Virus record (IMG/VR): IMGVR_UViG_3300031274_000003
Span: 1 to 50,476 of that record
Reading direction: 5' to 3' (one strand)
Source: a virus
Length of the DNA: 50,476 bases
Every line of letters starts with the position of its first letter. The stretch's first letter is position 1. The translations under genes were made by a program, and so were the position numbers. Under the pieces are notes generated by a model. That model was not told where the DNA came from, searched no databases, and worked only from the letters and a program-made list of their open reading frames with translations. Positions 18,003 to 26,164 of the stretch are shown here, piece after piece.

Positions 18003-18599
18003 ATGCCGCCTCCTGAAGTACATGGAAACCGAATAAACAAGGCAATCGCCAACCTGAAGGTTCAGTACAGCAATGCCGCGGGTATTCAGCAGGTTTTGGC
18101 CGCTGAGGTGGAAGAGGTAGCCGAACTTGAAACGGCTATTATCGATGTCTGGGTGAAGTACACTATAGAATACGGCGAAGGCTATGCTTTAGACTTGATA
18201 GGCGCTATTTTAGACGCCCCCAGAGGCGGGTTAACAGATACCAACTACAAAGCACTGCTTAGAGCGCAGATCCTCACATTAAGGTCTACCGGCAAAGTGG
18301 AGGAGCTGTACACGATACTGAGGACCATAGAGGATAGAGAATACAGGATATACCCCAAAGTCAATATGACTCTGATAGTGGAGGCTCGGGAGGCGTGGGG
18401 CGCTGTGTCAGTAGATACAGTGATAGATATTTTAAACAGAGCCAGAGAAGCGGGGTGGGATCTTATTTTTGTTTATTTCGAAAGCTATGCACCCCTCAGG
18501 TTTGCTTCTCAAGACACTACGCCGGAATACAGCACAACAGAAGGCTTAGCAAACGCGGCCGGAACTGAAGGCGGAAGGTTTGCGAGGGATAGACGATGA
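18003..18599 (+). CDS. Baseplate wedge protein (DUF2612, gpI-like)
   Basis: The start is ATG 18003, two bases after the J stop, giving 198 residues. The YGEGYALDLIGAILDAPRGG segment and the LLRAQILTLRSTGKVEELY helix mark DUF2612, the partner of J in small contractile tails. The C-terminal segment (about 160-198) is polar and may anchor the fibre. It overlaps the next gene by ATGA. Confidence 0.82.
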   Translation: MPPPEVHGNRINKAIANLKVQYSNAAGIQQVLAAEVEEVAELETAIIDVWVKYTIEYGEGYALDLIGAILDAPRGGLTDTNYKALLRAQILTLRSTGKVEELYTILRTIEDREYRIYPKVNMTLIVEAREAWGAVSVDTVIDILNRAREAGWDLIFVYFESYAPLRFASQDTTPEYSTTEGLANAAGTEGGRFARDRR

Positions 18600-19834
18600 A
18601 GACTTTTTGTGACGCACAGGCGTTTTTCGAGTACGGCCCCGCATCGGTTATGACTGAGGCACCGGACGGAAATATAAATTCCGGTTTTGTCTATGCGCAG
18701 TTACTGCCGCCAGGGATACTGAACTGGTTTTTTAACCAACTTACCTTGAACCAACTGAAGATGGCCCGACGGGCTGTAGGCACTCATGTGCTTGAGGCTT
18801 CGCAGCTGGCTACCGATTATATGGCCATAAAATGGCTCAATCTTCTGAATTTGTGGGTGGCTATACCCAATTCAACATCGGGATATCTTCGGTATTCTCC
18901 TGATGGTGAATACTGGTATCAAGGCGCATCTTTCGATTTCGGTGCTGATTCTCCGACAGCGCCTATAGATTATTTTAGAGCATCGCCTACTCAACTTTCG
19001 CTCTATGCGGCTTCTGATAACGCAGCGGCGGTAGAGGTATTGCACACACTGGACGTTACTACAGGAGCAATGGCCGCGCATCCCGGCGACACGTTGTCGG
19101 CAATAGGCCCCGCTCGGGTTTTCACAAGAAATTCAGAGCTGGCTTCTCAGAATCAACTTATCGTCACTACGGGCTCGCTATCGATGCCTGTGCTAGTGTC
19201 TCCTACGTATCTAGATGATTTTGCCGCCGTCACAGGTTTAGGATCTGTATTGTTCCGACACAGGCTTACGCACTATGTCGACGGTGGGGACAATGATCTG
19301 TGGTTCGGCATAGGCCACGGCGGCGCTGGATTCAGCCTGAAACGGTTTTCTGACACGACTATGGCCAGCGGAACGGAGCTTTACGACTTCGCCACAGAAG
19401 AGCCGGATTTTGTTCCTACAGCTATTGATATAAACAGCAACACGGGGCGCATAATAGTGGCGGGCACGGAGTCGGATACAGACGACCTGCTTAGGATCAT
19501 GTATAGTGATGATTTCGGCAGTACTTGGGCCGATGCCGTTGTTCCCACTGTAGATTTCGGAGCGGCGGCAACACAGGCTACATACGAGCGGATACAGTAT
19601 ATGGGAGGCTCTTTCTGGGTCGGGCACTTTCGGACGGTGGCGACCGCCGCAACGGCGCAGAGTATTTTCTTCTCTGTAGACAACGGTGTTACTTGGTACC
19701 GATCGCAACTTCTATTTGCCGCGTCAGATGAGCAGCAGCTCGCTTTTGCGGATTTTGATTTTTCAGGCAATTACTGGCTGGCCGCCCGCGGGTCTTATGG
19801 CGCGTTCCAGTTCAAAGGGAGTGTTTTGCCGTGA
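18596..19834 (+). CDS. Tail fibre protein with Asp-box propeller repeats
   Basis: This 412-residue protein has a fibre-attachment type N-terminus (about residues 18-50: ending PPGILNWFFNQLT). It then has at least three Asp-box-like units, S-x-D-x-G-x-x-W: SPDGEYW near residue 100, SDDFGSTW near 304 and SVDNGVTW near 362, typical of sialidase-like beta propellers. It probably binds surface sugars; no catalytic claim is made. It overlaps both neighbours by 4 bases. Confidence 0.75.
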   Translation: MKTFCDAQAFFEYGPASVMTEAPDGNINSGFVYAQLLPPGILNWFFNQLTLNQLKMARRAVGTHVLEASQLATDYMAIKWLNLLNLWVAIPNSTSGYLRYSPDGEYWYQGASFDFGADSPTAPIDYFRASPTQLSLYAASDNAAAVEVLHTLDVTTGAMAAHPGDTLSAIGPARVFTRNSELASQNQLIVTTGSLSMPVLVSPTYLDDFAAVTGLGSVLFRHRLTHYVDGGDNDLWFGIGHGGAGFSLKRFSDTTMASGTELYDFATEEPDFVPTAIDINSNTGRIIVAGTESDTDDLLRIMYSDDFGSTWADAVVPTVDFGAAATQATYERIQYMGGSFWVGHFRTVATAATAQSIFFSVDNGVTWYRSQLLFAASDEQQLAFADFDFSGNYWLAARGSYGAFQFKGSVLP

Positions 19835-20184
19835 TAGTAGAAATTTACGATAAACGAGTATTTGTGTATAAAGCCGGCGAGGTACCCGAGCCGCTAAAGG
19901 TGCAGGTTGAGAGAGAAGAAACGCGGAAGCCGCTAAACCTGTCCGGTGCTTCCGCTATTTTCAGCCTGTTTACCGTCAACGCCGCTGGCACAAGAGCCAC
20001 TGTTATTGACAGCAGGGAGGCCGCAGTAGACGCCGGAAACGGTATTGTCACTCATACTTGGCAAGCGGGGGATCTGGTAAACGAAGACAAGTACTTCGGC
20101 GTCTTCTTCATAACACTGTCCGACTCATCTGTTATCTCTATTCCTAAAAGAAGGTATTTTGAATTTGAGGTGGAGGCGCTTTAG
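19831..20184 (+). CDS. BppU-like baseplate/fibre protein
   Basis: This 117-residue beta protein starts at GTG 19831, overlapping the fibre stop (GTGA). It fits the N-terminal BppU pattern: PLNLSGASAIFSLF, then GNGIVTHTWQAGD, then a YFGVFFIT strand. Such domains attach receptor-binding proteins to the baseplate. It is the last late gene; the convergent early operon ends 78 bases away. Confidence 0.68.
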   Translation: MIVEIYDKRVFVYKAGEVPEPLKVQVEREETRKPLNLSGASAIFSLFTVNAAGTRATVIDSREAAVDAGNGIVTHTWQAGDLVNEDKYFGVFFITLSDSSVISIPKRRYFEFEVEAL

Positions 20185-20196
20185 GCGCAACGCCGG

Positions 20197-20237
20197 CCCC
20201 GGTCTTGTTTTTGGTTGCTCCTTTCACAAGACCGGGG
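20197..20237. terminator. Hairpin between convergent operons
   Basis: An 11-bp perfect stem (20197-20207 with 20227-20237) encloses a 19-base loop. It lies between the ends of the late and early operons, so it may stop both transcripts, though neither side has a strong T run. On the minus strand the loop holds an AAAGGAGC ribosome site without a gene. Confidence 0.5.
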
Positions 20238-20248
20238 CGCTTCTGCTT
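20211..20248 (-). repeat. Leader repeat, copy A (orphan)
   Basis: Read on the minus strand, this is a GGTCTTG segment followed by AAAGGAGCAACC. Closely similar copies at 21120-21157 and 21361-21390 lie directly before genes. Here no gene follows the ribosome site, so this looks like the leftover of a lost gene start. Confidence 0.7.
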
Positions 20249-20261
20249 AACACTAATGTTT

Positions 20262-20903
20262 CTAGAAGCAGGTTGCCGCGGTACTGATAAGTAGATCACG
20301 AAACGGAATAGGCGTTTCCTCTCGCTGGCGGTGTGTTAACCTTTTTACCGTATTATAGTGCCCCGTCCTAACTGCTCGGCGGCGTTCTTCAGAGGAGTGA
20401 AATCCTTCATCTAACCGTGATCGTTTACCGCTAGAGCCCCAATGTAAAACAGGCAGAGTAACGTGTGCCGCATATAACCAAGTCGCTTTTCGAGCAAGGT
20501 GGCCGTAATGCCCCTGCTCTACACAACACGTCCATCCAATACCGTCTCCTGCACTAACCCAGTTACCGGATTTAGGCGGTCGTATCAACCCAAAATGCCG
20601 CCACGCATGCGACGCTTCGGGATGTTCCAGTATGCCGCCGAATTGCCTCACTGCCCAAAGTGCGTGCTTAAAACATCCGCCGTCATCTCCCAGCTTCTTA
20701 GCCTTTGGGGTGCCAGCCAACATAGGGCCCCCGCTCCAGTAACGCCCCCATCTAGCACACGGTGGGTGAGCCACTACAGGCCACGGGCCGGTATAGTTGC
20801 GCGCGTCTCGTTCGGGCAAACCCCACGGCTCTACATTGGCTATCTCGTAATACGGCCCGCCTTGTAAAACATATAAAGCAGCTATTTTGTTAACTGTTTC
20901 CAT
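20262..20903 (-). CDS. PPC-motif phage protein, cytosine-methyltransferase-like
   Basis: This 213-residue protein has a VAHPPCARWG segment (about residue 45), an FGGILEHPEAS segment (about 90) and a C-terminal TPIPFRDLL. The Pro-Pro-Cys followed by a (W/G) pattern is like motif IV of C5 cytosine methyltransferases, and the LEHP segment is in the place of the ENV motif, but no clear AdoMet-binding FxGxG is seen. Phages often carry this family; its role is not established. It may act on DNA bases. It is the last gene of the early minus operon. Confidence 0.55.
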   Translation of the reverse strand: METVNKIAALYVLQGGPYYEIANVEPWGLPERDARNYTGPWPVVAHPPCARWGRYWSGGPMLAGTPKAKKLGDDGGCFKHALWAVRQFGGILEHPEASHAWRHFGLIRPPKSGNWVSAGDGIGWTCCVEQGHYGHLARKATWLYAAHVTLPVLHWGSSGKRSRLDEGFHSSEERRRAVRTGHYNTVKRLTHRQREETPIPFRDLLISTAATCF

Positions 20904-20930
20904 TTTTACTCTCTTCTTAGAAACCCAAGA

Positions 20931-21119
20931 TCAGCATCTACTCAAAGCTAATTCATGCTCAGTGATAGCTCTATATAAATAATCAGCAGCTACACCAAAA
21001 GCGTGCTTTGCTTCCTCTTCGCGATCACGGTGGTCGCTTTTCAGTAGGAGATCTCCATACGCTGCCCATAATTGAGATAGGTTTTCCAATTTAGCCACTT
21101 TATTTTCTATTTCATTCAT
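20931..21119 (-). CDS. Small unknown helical protein
   Basis: This 62-residue, highly charged helical protein uses ATG 21119, which follows AAAGGAAC within leader repeat copy B; an upstream in-frame TTG is unlikely. It overlaps the end of the previous gene by eight bases. No domain is recognised. Confidence 0.6.
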   Translation of the reverse strand: MNEIENKVAKLENLSQLWAAYGDLLLKSDHRDREEEAKHAFGVAADYLYRAITEHELALSRC

Positions 21120-21357
21120 TTGGTTGTTCCTTTCCAAGACCGGGACGCTTCTGTTTTTCAGGGTCGGTCTCTATCAAAAAATTCTTTTCTCCTTCGCTAA
21201 GCTCGCCGCCCCAACCGCTAAAAATGAAATCGGGCCACTCACCGGTTAGTTCATGGTAGGCGTTTTGGACTGCCACTCTCATCGGCAGATCAGCTCCTTT
21301 TGGGAGCTTTTTCCAATCAACCTCTCCAATTTTGCATTCCCAGATTTGTTTTTTCAT
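21112..21357 (-). CDS. Small unknown protein
   Basis: This 81-residue protein is soluble, with Trp residues and Lys/Glu-rich ends. Its C-terminus is coded by leader repeat copy B. The ATG follows copy C (a weaker AAAGTAGC site). A WPDFIFSGWGGELS segment near residues 38-51 is the only notable one. No family is recognised. Confidence 0.6.
   Translation of the reverse strand: MKKQIWECKIGEVDWKKLPKGADLPMRVAVQNAYHELTGEWPDFIFSGWGGELSEGEKNFLIETDPEKQKRPGLGKEQPNE
21120..21157 (-). repeat. Leader repeat, copy B
   Basis: This copy codes for the end of the 21112-21357 gene and also carries the ribosome site of the 20931-21119 gene. It matches copy A at about nine positions in ten. Confidence 0.75.
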
Positions 21358-21360
21358 TTT

Positions 21361-21390
21361 ATTGCTACTTTCACAAGACCAGGTCGTCTT
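21361..21390 (-). repeat. Leader repeat, copy C
   Basis: The shortest copy, with GGTCTTGTGAAAG preserved, lies right before ATG 21357. It supplies a weak ribosome site. Confidence 0.65.
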
Positions 21391-21393
21391 TAT

Positions 21394-21756
21394 TTACTCT
21401 AAACCTAGAACGCCTTTCACAACGGCCGTGAAAATGGTGTCTTTCATACGTTGAGCAATCGGAAGCTCCTCATATGAAACCATACACGGGTGCTCCTTCT
21501 TTTCCGGGTCTTTTACCGGTCCGTATTTCCACCCGGCTTCTTTCTTCTCTTTCATCCAACCTTCATGAGATGCCGACGGCGGTTGGTTTGGGTTCTTTAT
21601 GATGGCTTCTACCCCATGAATTACGCTATCTACTTGCCACTCCGGTGCTTTCTCAAATATCGGCTGAGACCGATCCCCTAAGTAGATACAATAAACTCGG
21701 TTTATTTCGTGCGCCGCCATAGCGGCATTCATAACTTGCATACTGACCGTTTTCAT
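21394..21756 (-). CDS. RyR-domain protein
   Basis: The start is ATG 21756, 8 bases after GAGAGGAC; a TTG six bases further up is less likely. The 120 residues form one RyR repeat domain: AAHEINRVYC near the start, then PEWQVDSVIHGVEAI, a SASHEGWMKEKKEAGWKYG segment and KKEHPCMVSYEELP. Such stand-alone RyR proteins are common in phages and bacteria; they may bind nucleotides, but the role in infection is unknown. Confidence 0.85.
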   Translation of the reverse strand: MKTVSMQVMNAAMAAHEINRVYCIYLGDRSQPIFEKAPEWQVDSVIHGVEAIIKNPNQPPSASHEGWMKEKKEAGWKYGPVKDPEKKEHPCMVSYEELPIAQRMKDTIFTAVVKGVLGLE

Positions 21757-21758
21757 TT

Positions 21759-21965
21759 TCAAAGTCCTCTCTCTGAGCTATCCCAGTATTCTGGCGCCAT
21801 GTCTTTCACCAAACTCGCCTTTACTGGCACTTCAAAAGTGATTTCGGCATACACCCTGCCGTGTCCTCTTTTGGTAAGTTTGGCAACTCCGTCTCTGAGC
21901 AAGTCGCTCAACGGCGCGGATTTTAAAACGACTTTGTCTCTGAAAGTTTCGATCATTTTTGGCAT
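21759..21965 (-). CDS. Small unknown protein
   Basis: This 68-residue protein follows a GGTGAAGAG site inside the end of the transglycosylase gene, with a 13-base overlap. It is basic in the middle with a GRVYAEITFEVP strand. No family is recognised. Confidence 0.55.
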   Translation of the reverse strand: MPKMIETFRDKVVLKSAPLSDLLRDGVAKLTKRGHGRVYAEITFEVPVKASLVKDMAPEYWDSSERGL

Positions 21966-22414
21966 TTTCTCTTCACCTTTCTTAGTTTGTTTCGCCTGTA
22001 GCGCAGCATGCGCTTAGCGCGCGGCGTTCCTTTGCATTTGCCTGACATGTATTTGTACATGCCTCTAGTCGAAGACCCGCCGCAGTCTTTTTTGAGCCTG
22101 TTCAACAGGTAAGCGGTGCACATGACTTGATCTTTTATACTGTGCAGCGAATACCCGTTTTTTGAACAAACATTTTTAGCGCGCCCATGAACTTGACCTA
22201 GTCCGTACTCTTTGAGTTTAGATTTCGACTCCGCTGTATAGTCGAAACTGCTTTCGAAATAGAAAACACCGGCAAGCTCAAATTTATCGATATCGAAAGT
22301 TTTGCTAGCCTCCTCTACCGCTCCCGTTATTTTAGTGCGGTAGCCTTTGTCTTTCATAACTCGAGAGTTAGGGGCCACGGACATCAGCGCGATTATAAAC
22401 AACTCTAGAGACAT
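21953..22414 (-). CDS. Lytic transglycosylase
   Basis: This 153-residue protein fits the soluble lytic transglycosylase fold, cleaving between MurNAc and GlcNAc. Glu54 in FYFESSFD is the catalytic candidate, followed by YGLGQVHGRA (SLT motif II) and MYKYMSGKC near the end. The C-terminal tail is very basic. A short hydrophobic N-terminus (residues 1-14) could serve export but is weak as a signal peptide. It lies in the early operon, far from the amidase at 40895, so it may serve lysis or entry. Confidence 0.75.
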   Translation of the reverse strand: MSLELFIIALMSVAPNSRVMKDKGYRTKITGAVEEASKTFDIDKFELAGVFYFESSFDYTAESKSKLKEYGLGQVHGRAKNVCSKNGYSLHSIKDQVMCTAYLLNRLKKDCGGSSTRGMYKYMSGKCKGTPRAKRMLRYRRNKLRKVKRKCQK

Positions 22415-22415
22415 A

Positions 22416-22715
22416 TTAAAACCTATCGTTAAATATCCAACGCTGTTCTTTTGGGATGCTTTTTAGCACTATAGCTTTTATTGATTTTAGCAGCGTTCTG
22501 GTGAACGCATAGGCATATGCTGTATAAACACGCTCAGGCTCAACTTCAACAGACACAGCAATTGTATCTCCCTTGAACTCGGTTGTGGCTTTTATTATAA
22601 ACAACGGACCGTATTTATTTGAGGCATCTACTATATCAATATTATCAGACCATATTCTGATCTCCTTTTTTACCTCTTCTATGAATAATTTACGCGATTT
22701 AACCTCATTTTCCAT
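22416..22715 (-). CDS. Unknown protein
   Basis: This 99-residue protein overlaps the preceding gene by 11 bases. It mixes strands and helices, with a charged N-terminus and no transmembrane helix. No domain is recognised. The place in the replication block suggests an accessory DNA role. Confidence 0.6.
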   Translation of the reverse strand: MENEVKSRKLFIEEVKKEIRIWSDNIDIVDASNKYGPLFIIKATTEFKGDTIAVSVEVEPERVYTAYAYAFTRTLLKSIKAIVLKSIPKEQRWIFNDRF

Positions 22716-23271
22716 TGGAGAGTCTATACCTTTCTGTTCTGAAGATACGGATACCGGGTATGTCCAACTTGCTCGGATCTGCGGATTCTCTTATTGCGAT
22801 ATTTACCGCACTGTTATCGATACATAGAAATTCTCTAGGTATCTTGCTGAAATCCTTTTCTTCCCACGCCCACACTTGTTGTGAAGACATCGCCGGTTTT
22901 GAAGCGGTCGTGGATAGCGCCGCCGCTTTGCTGAAGTCTTCGCTCTCAAGCGCTTTTCTTCGAGCGGCCTCTTGCTCTCTCTCCCACGACACAACCTTGC
23001 TTTTGGCGATGCTTTTAACCTTGGACAAAACGTCAAGTACGGGCTTGAACAGCGCGTCGACCTTGCGCTTTGCCTCAAGTTGAGGCCGTGTTATCTCCTG
23101 CCTCGCAGTATCGTATTCTTTGTGTTTGTTGTGGGCGTCCTGAGCGATCTCTAACATGATTTTAGCGGTGTCGCCGTCCACTACCTCGAACGTATTCAAA
23201 GCCTCTAGATACTCATCGGCCTCTGTTTTGGCCTCAACAACCATTTTTTCGATTATAGCTAATTCTGTCAT
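22705..23271 (-). CDS. Coiled-coil phage protein of the replication block
   Basis: This 188-residue protein starts at ATG 23271, five bases after GGGGAG. Residues 1 to about 110 are a long coiled-coil helix. The C-terminal third has the recurrent pattern WAWEEKDFSKIPREFLCID followed by IPGIRIFRTE, known in many phage proteins of unknown role next to replication and recombination genes. It probably binds a partner or DNA. Confidence 0.75.
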   Translation of the reverse strand: MTELAIIEKMVVEAKTEADEYLEALNTFEVVDGDTAKIMLEIAQDAHNKHKEYDTARQEITRPQLEAKRKVDALFKPVLDVLSKVKSIAKSKVVSWEREQEAARRKALESEDFSKAAALSTTASKPAMSSQQVWAWEEKDFSKIPREFLCIDNSAVNIAIRESADPSKLDIPGIRIFRTERYRLSNGK

Positions 23272-23510
23272 GCCCACTCCCCGTCTTTCACAATACCGCT
23301 AGGCTCGAAAACACCAGACAAAACATCTATCACAACACGCTTATCTGCGTTTTCCAATACCTCAACCAGATTATCGTATTGATCATAATCAATATCTGTG
23401 TGATCTTCTACCAAAGCTATAACAGCTTCTTCAAATTCTTTGATACTCGGCTTCTTTTCGAGCAGCTCTTTTAGGTCTTTTTCAAGCGCCCACGGTTTAG
23501 TTATTATCAT
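23268..23510 (-). CDS. Small acidic protein
   Basis: This 80-residue protein is strongly acidic (many Asp and Glu), with helix-forming sequence. AAGGAG precedes its ATG. It lies between the resolvase and coiled-coil genes, overlapping both by a few bases. It could be a DNA mimic or regulator, but nothing shows this directly. Confidence 0.6.
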   Translation of the reverse strand: MIITKPWALEKDLKELLEKKPSIKEFEEAVIALVEDHTDIDYDQYDNLVEVLENADKRVVIDVLSGVFEPSGIVKDGEWA

Positions 23511-23968
23511 ATTCGGCTCCTTACGATGCCGTACAGCGCCAAACCAAAGGCATCGATCACGTGATCGCTAAGCCCTAAAGGCAGCGATAACAGCTTCTCT
23601 ACTCGTCTGTTGTGCGGTTCTTTTTTAACGCTCCCTTTCCACTGCATCGGTGTCACAGTTTCAACGGTTGTGTATTCAGCAAGCTTACCTACTATAAGAC
23701 CGGTAAAATAAGCTAGGTCCAATATGTCGGACACTCTTATCGGCGATCCGGGTCGGTGCTCAGGCTTTTCTACTATCACTTTATCAGGAAACTTCAATAT
23801 ACCTATATTAATTTTATTTTCTATAGTATACAAGATTTGATTGGCGTGCGTTTCTAAGCTTTCATCTTTGTGCCTTTTTACTTCAGCGAAAACACCCAGA
23901 TAGTTCTTATTGTGATTTAGTATAGCAATTCCTGTGTGCCTGCCCGGGTCTATTCCCATTATTAGCAT
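23507..23968 (-). CDS. RuvC-like Holliday junction resolvase
   Basis: This 153-residue protein has the RNase H-like RuvC layout: MGIDPGRHTG at the start (Asp7), VIVEKPEH near residue 70 (catalytic Glu), and SDHVIDAFGLAL near the end with two acidic residues. It would cut branched DNA in recombination and before packaging. AAGGAG precedes the ATG. Phage RuvC-like proteins are usually 140-170 residues. Confidence 0.85.
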   Translation of the reverse strand: MLIMGIDPGRHTGIAILNHNKNYLGVFAEVKRHKDESLETHANQILYTIENKINIGILKFPDKVIVEKPEHRPGSPIRVSDILDLAYFTGLIVGKLAEYTTVETVTPMQWKGSVKKEPHNRRVEKLLSLPLGLSDHVIDAFGLALYGIVRSRI

Positions 23969-23984
23969 TGTGCAAACTCCTTGT

Positions 23985-24296
23985 TTAATGCATTTCAGGA
24001 TCTCTAAACATATCTAGAATAGCAGCACGCAATTCTGAAATATCTGAGCATAATACTCTACTTGTCAGATATTCAAGAATATAGCAGTCAAACCCTACAG
24101 CGATAGTAGCCGCGTATTCTTTGCTGTCTATATTTAACCTCCATATAAACGGTGAGTTTGAAGCTACTTCTATCATCCCAGGTTCTAAACTATTTTGTAA
24201 TTCCTCCATTAGTTTTCTGCAGAGTTCTATTCTATGCTCTAGTTTAGATGCCTTCGCCTTACCCTCCAAATACGCAGTCAAAAAATCATTTTCCAT
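23985..24296 (-). CDS. Unknown protein
   Basis: The start is ATG 24296, which overlaps the polymerase stop (TAATG); a GTG 12 bases up would add four residues. The 103 residues have a helical N-terminal half and a strand-rich centre. No motif is recognised. Confidence 0.55.
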   Translation of the reverse strand: MENDFLTAYLEGKAKASKLEHRIELCRKLMEELQNSLEPGMIEVASNSPFIWRLNIDSKEYAATIAVGFDCYILEYLTSRVLCSDISELRAAILDMFRDPEMH

Positions 24297-26164
24297 TACG
24301 GCACCCACACTTTCAGCCTACCGTTTTCGTCGAGTACACGTTTCGCTTTTTTAGACCACACCGACGACGCCACGGCTTCAGCATCAGTCGGGTAGTCTTC
24401 GCACATTCTGTTGAATTCTCTAGAGAATATTCGGTTGAGATCTTCTCCACACTGATGCAGATCGGATGTTATCGGCACTTCCAAAACAAGCTCATCGTGA
24501 ACCATGTTAACCGGGCGCGCGCCCAGCAATGCGCCGTTACCTGCATAGCACTCTCTAGTTATAGCTCTAGTGCCTGCCAGACACCCCGCGGCGGCGCCCG
24601 CTTGGAAGCGGTGATTGGCCAAGACCGTGTATTTGGCTACTGTCCTGAGCATGCCAGTAACATCTAGTTTAAGTTGCACCTGAGAACCGTCCGGGCCCGC
24701 CTCTCTCTGGCAATAGTCAAGATAATCGGGCATCTCCGGGAGCGCCTTCAGCCACGCTTTTCTGGTGGTGTCTATCTCTTCATAAGTCCACACGCGGCCG
24801 GTATTTCGAATCTGAGTCAACCTAAACGTATTGTGCATCATGCCGCCAGGAAACCCGAAGTTTGCCGCTTTAGCATTCTGCCTCGCTTTGGCCACAGTCG
24901 GATCGTCGTTAGCATACAAAGCTATGGCTTCTTCAAAGCTGATTCCCAAAAGCACAGAACCAACGTAAAGATGGACATCGACACCGTCATTAAGCAAGTC
25001 GCCAAGTACCGAGTACCCCAGAATATTTTTACAGGATTGCGCCAGCGTGTGCAGCTCAGCGCCGCTTATATCTGAAATCAGATACACAAAACCGTCTCTG
25101 GGGCGGTAGGTCTCACGGATACCGCCGTCTTTGGGGGCGTTCTGGAAATTGTTGCCTTCCAAGGGTTTTCTAGGCGTCGATGCGGAAGTCCTGCCTGTCG
25201 CCACGATATTGAAGCGCGTTGTTATCGGTACCACATACCCAAGTTCTAGCGTCTTGATATAGGTAGACAGCATTTTCTCTGCCGTTATGTACTCGGCACG
25301 TTTGAGCATCAATTCGTCGCCGCACAAGATGCACGCCACCTTATCGGTCGATATGCCTTTACCCGTCTTTGTTTTAGGTATATCGATACCTCGCTCTTCA
25401 CACGCCTGCCTAATTCGCTCCTGAGCGGGCTTCTGTTTTTTTGTGTAACCTTTTTTATCTTCTGCCAATAAACCGGCTTCGAGTAGGTCGGGAACCAGCT
25501 CACTCATTTTTGCTTCGAAACGCTCGCGGCACTCTTCTACTTTTTTCTGATCTGTCAACATCCCGCGCGCTGTCATCAATGTCAGGCAGAACGATGAATA
25601 CGAAAACGAATACTCTCCAACAATCTGATCTTGCCCCGCCATCTGTTCGGCAAAAATCTCCATTGTCGTGATTGAATCTTCTTTTGCATAGTCAATGGCT
25701 TCTTGCGGCCACTGCGATAGCGGCGTATCGATAAGCTCGCCGTAACGGAACCGCCAGCCTTGTGTCTTGCCCCACATGCGCTTATCGAGCACAAGCTCGG
25801 CCAAGTCGGCTAACGAGTACTCTTTCAAGGTATCGCTGTACAGCGCGCGGCCTACTGCTATGTCCCACAGTTTCTGCCTTATAGCGACGTCAGTGATTAA
25901 TCCTTTTTCATATTTTTCGAAAATGTACGGCAATAACTCGGGCCAAGTTGCAGCGGTAGTTCCTGCGTCATAGGCGAAATTAAGGCCTATCAACGTTATG
26001 TCATCGTTAGTGAGCTGCTCATACCACCAAGTGGCGAGGTAATCGCTATGCTTGAGTAAACCGGCGTCCCCCTCCCCGTCGTAATAGGAGGTGCATACGA
26101 CTTTAGGAAGGGGACGCCGCCGCGTGATTAAAAACGTCTCGTTATCTGCCGCACGAAAAATCAT
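24296..26164 (-). CDS. Family A DNA polymerase
   Basis: This 622-residue enzyme copies the phage DNA. The start is ATG 26164, overlapping the previous stop as ATGA; longer in-frame starts run into that gene. The N-terminal third looks like a 3'-5' exonuclease (TLIGLNFAYDAG near residue 63 and an AIDYAKEDS segment). Polymerase motifs are A (DISGAELH, about 365), B (RQNAKAANFGFPGG, about 433) and C (MVHDELVLE, about 555). The size is that of T7-like enzymes. No thioredoxin-binding loop is obvious. Confidence 0.93.
   Translation of the reverse strand: MIFRAADNETFLITRRRPLPKVVCTSYYDGEGDAGLLKHSDYLATWWYEQLTNDDITLIGLNFAYDAGTTAATWPELLPYIFEKYEKGLITDVAIRQKLWDIAVGRALYSDTLKEYSLADLAELVLDKRMWGKTQGWRFRYGELIDTPLSQWPQEAIDYAKEDSITTMEIFAEQMAGQDQIVGEYSFSYSSFCLTLMTARGMLTDQKKVEECRERFEAKMSELVPDLLEAGLLAEDKKGYTKKQKPAQERIRQACEERGIDIPKTKTGKGISTDKVACILCGDELMLKRAEYITAEKMLSTYIKTLELGYVVPITTRFNIVATGRTSASTPRKPLEGNNFQNAPKDGGIRETYRPRDGFVYLISDISGAELHTLAQSCKNILGYSVLGDLLNDGVDVHLYVGSVLLGISFEEAIALYANDDPTVAKARQNAKAANFGFPGGMMHNTFRLTQIRNTGRVWTYEEIDTTRKAWLKALPEMPDYLDYCQREAGPDGSQVQLKLDVTGMLRTVAKYTVLANHRFQAGAAAGCLAGTRAITRECYAGNGALLGARPVNMVHDELVLEVPITSDLHQCGEDLNRIFSREFNRMCEDYPTDAEAVASSVWSKKAKRVLDENGRLKVWVP

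Noticed and set aside
19238-19708. Minus-strand frame over the propeller fibre gene.
   Set aside because: Antisense shadow without ribosome site; Arg/Cys-rich composition.
24248-25075. Plus-strand frames over the DNA polymerase gene.
   Set aside because: The polymerase motifs are clear on the minus strand; these frames lack start signals.
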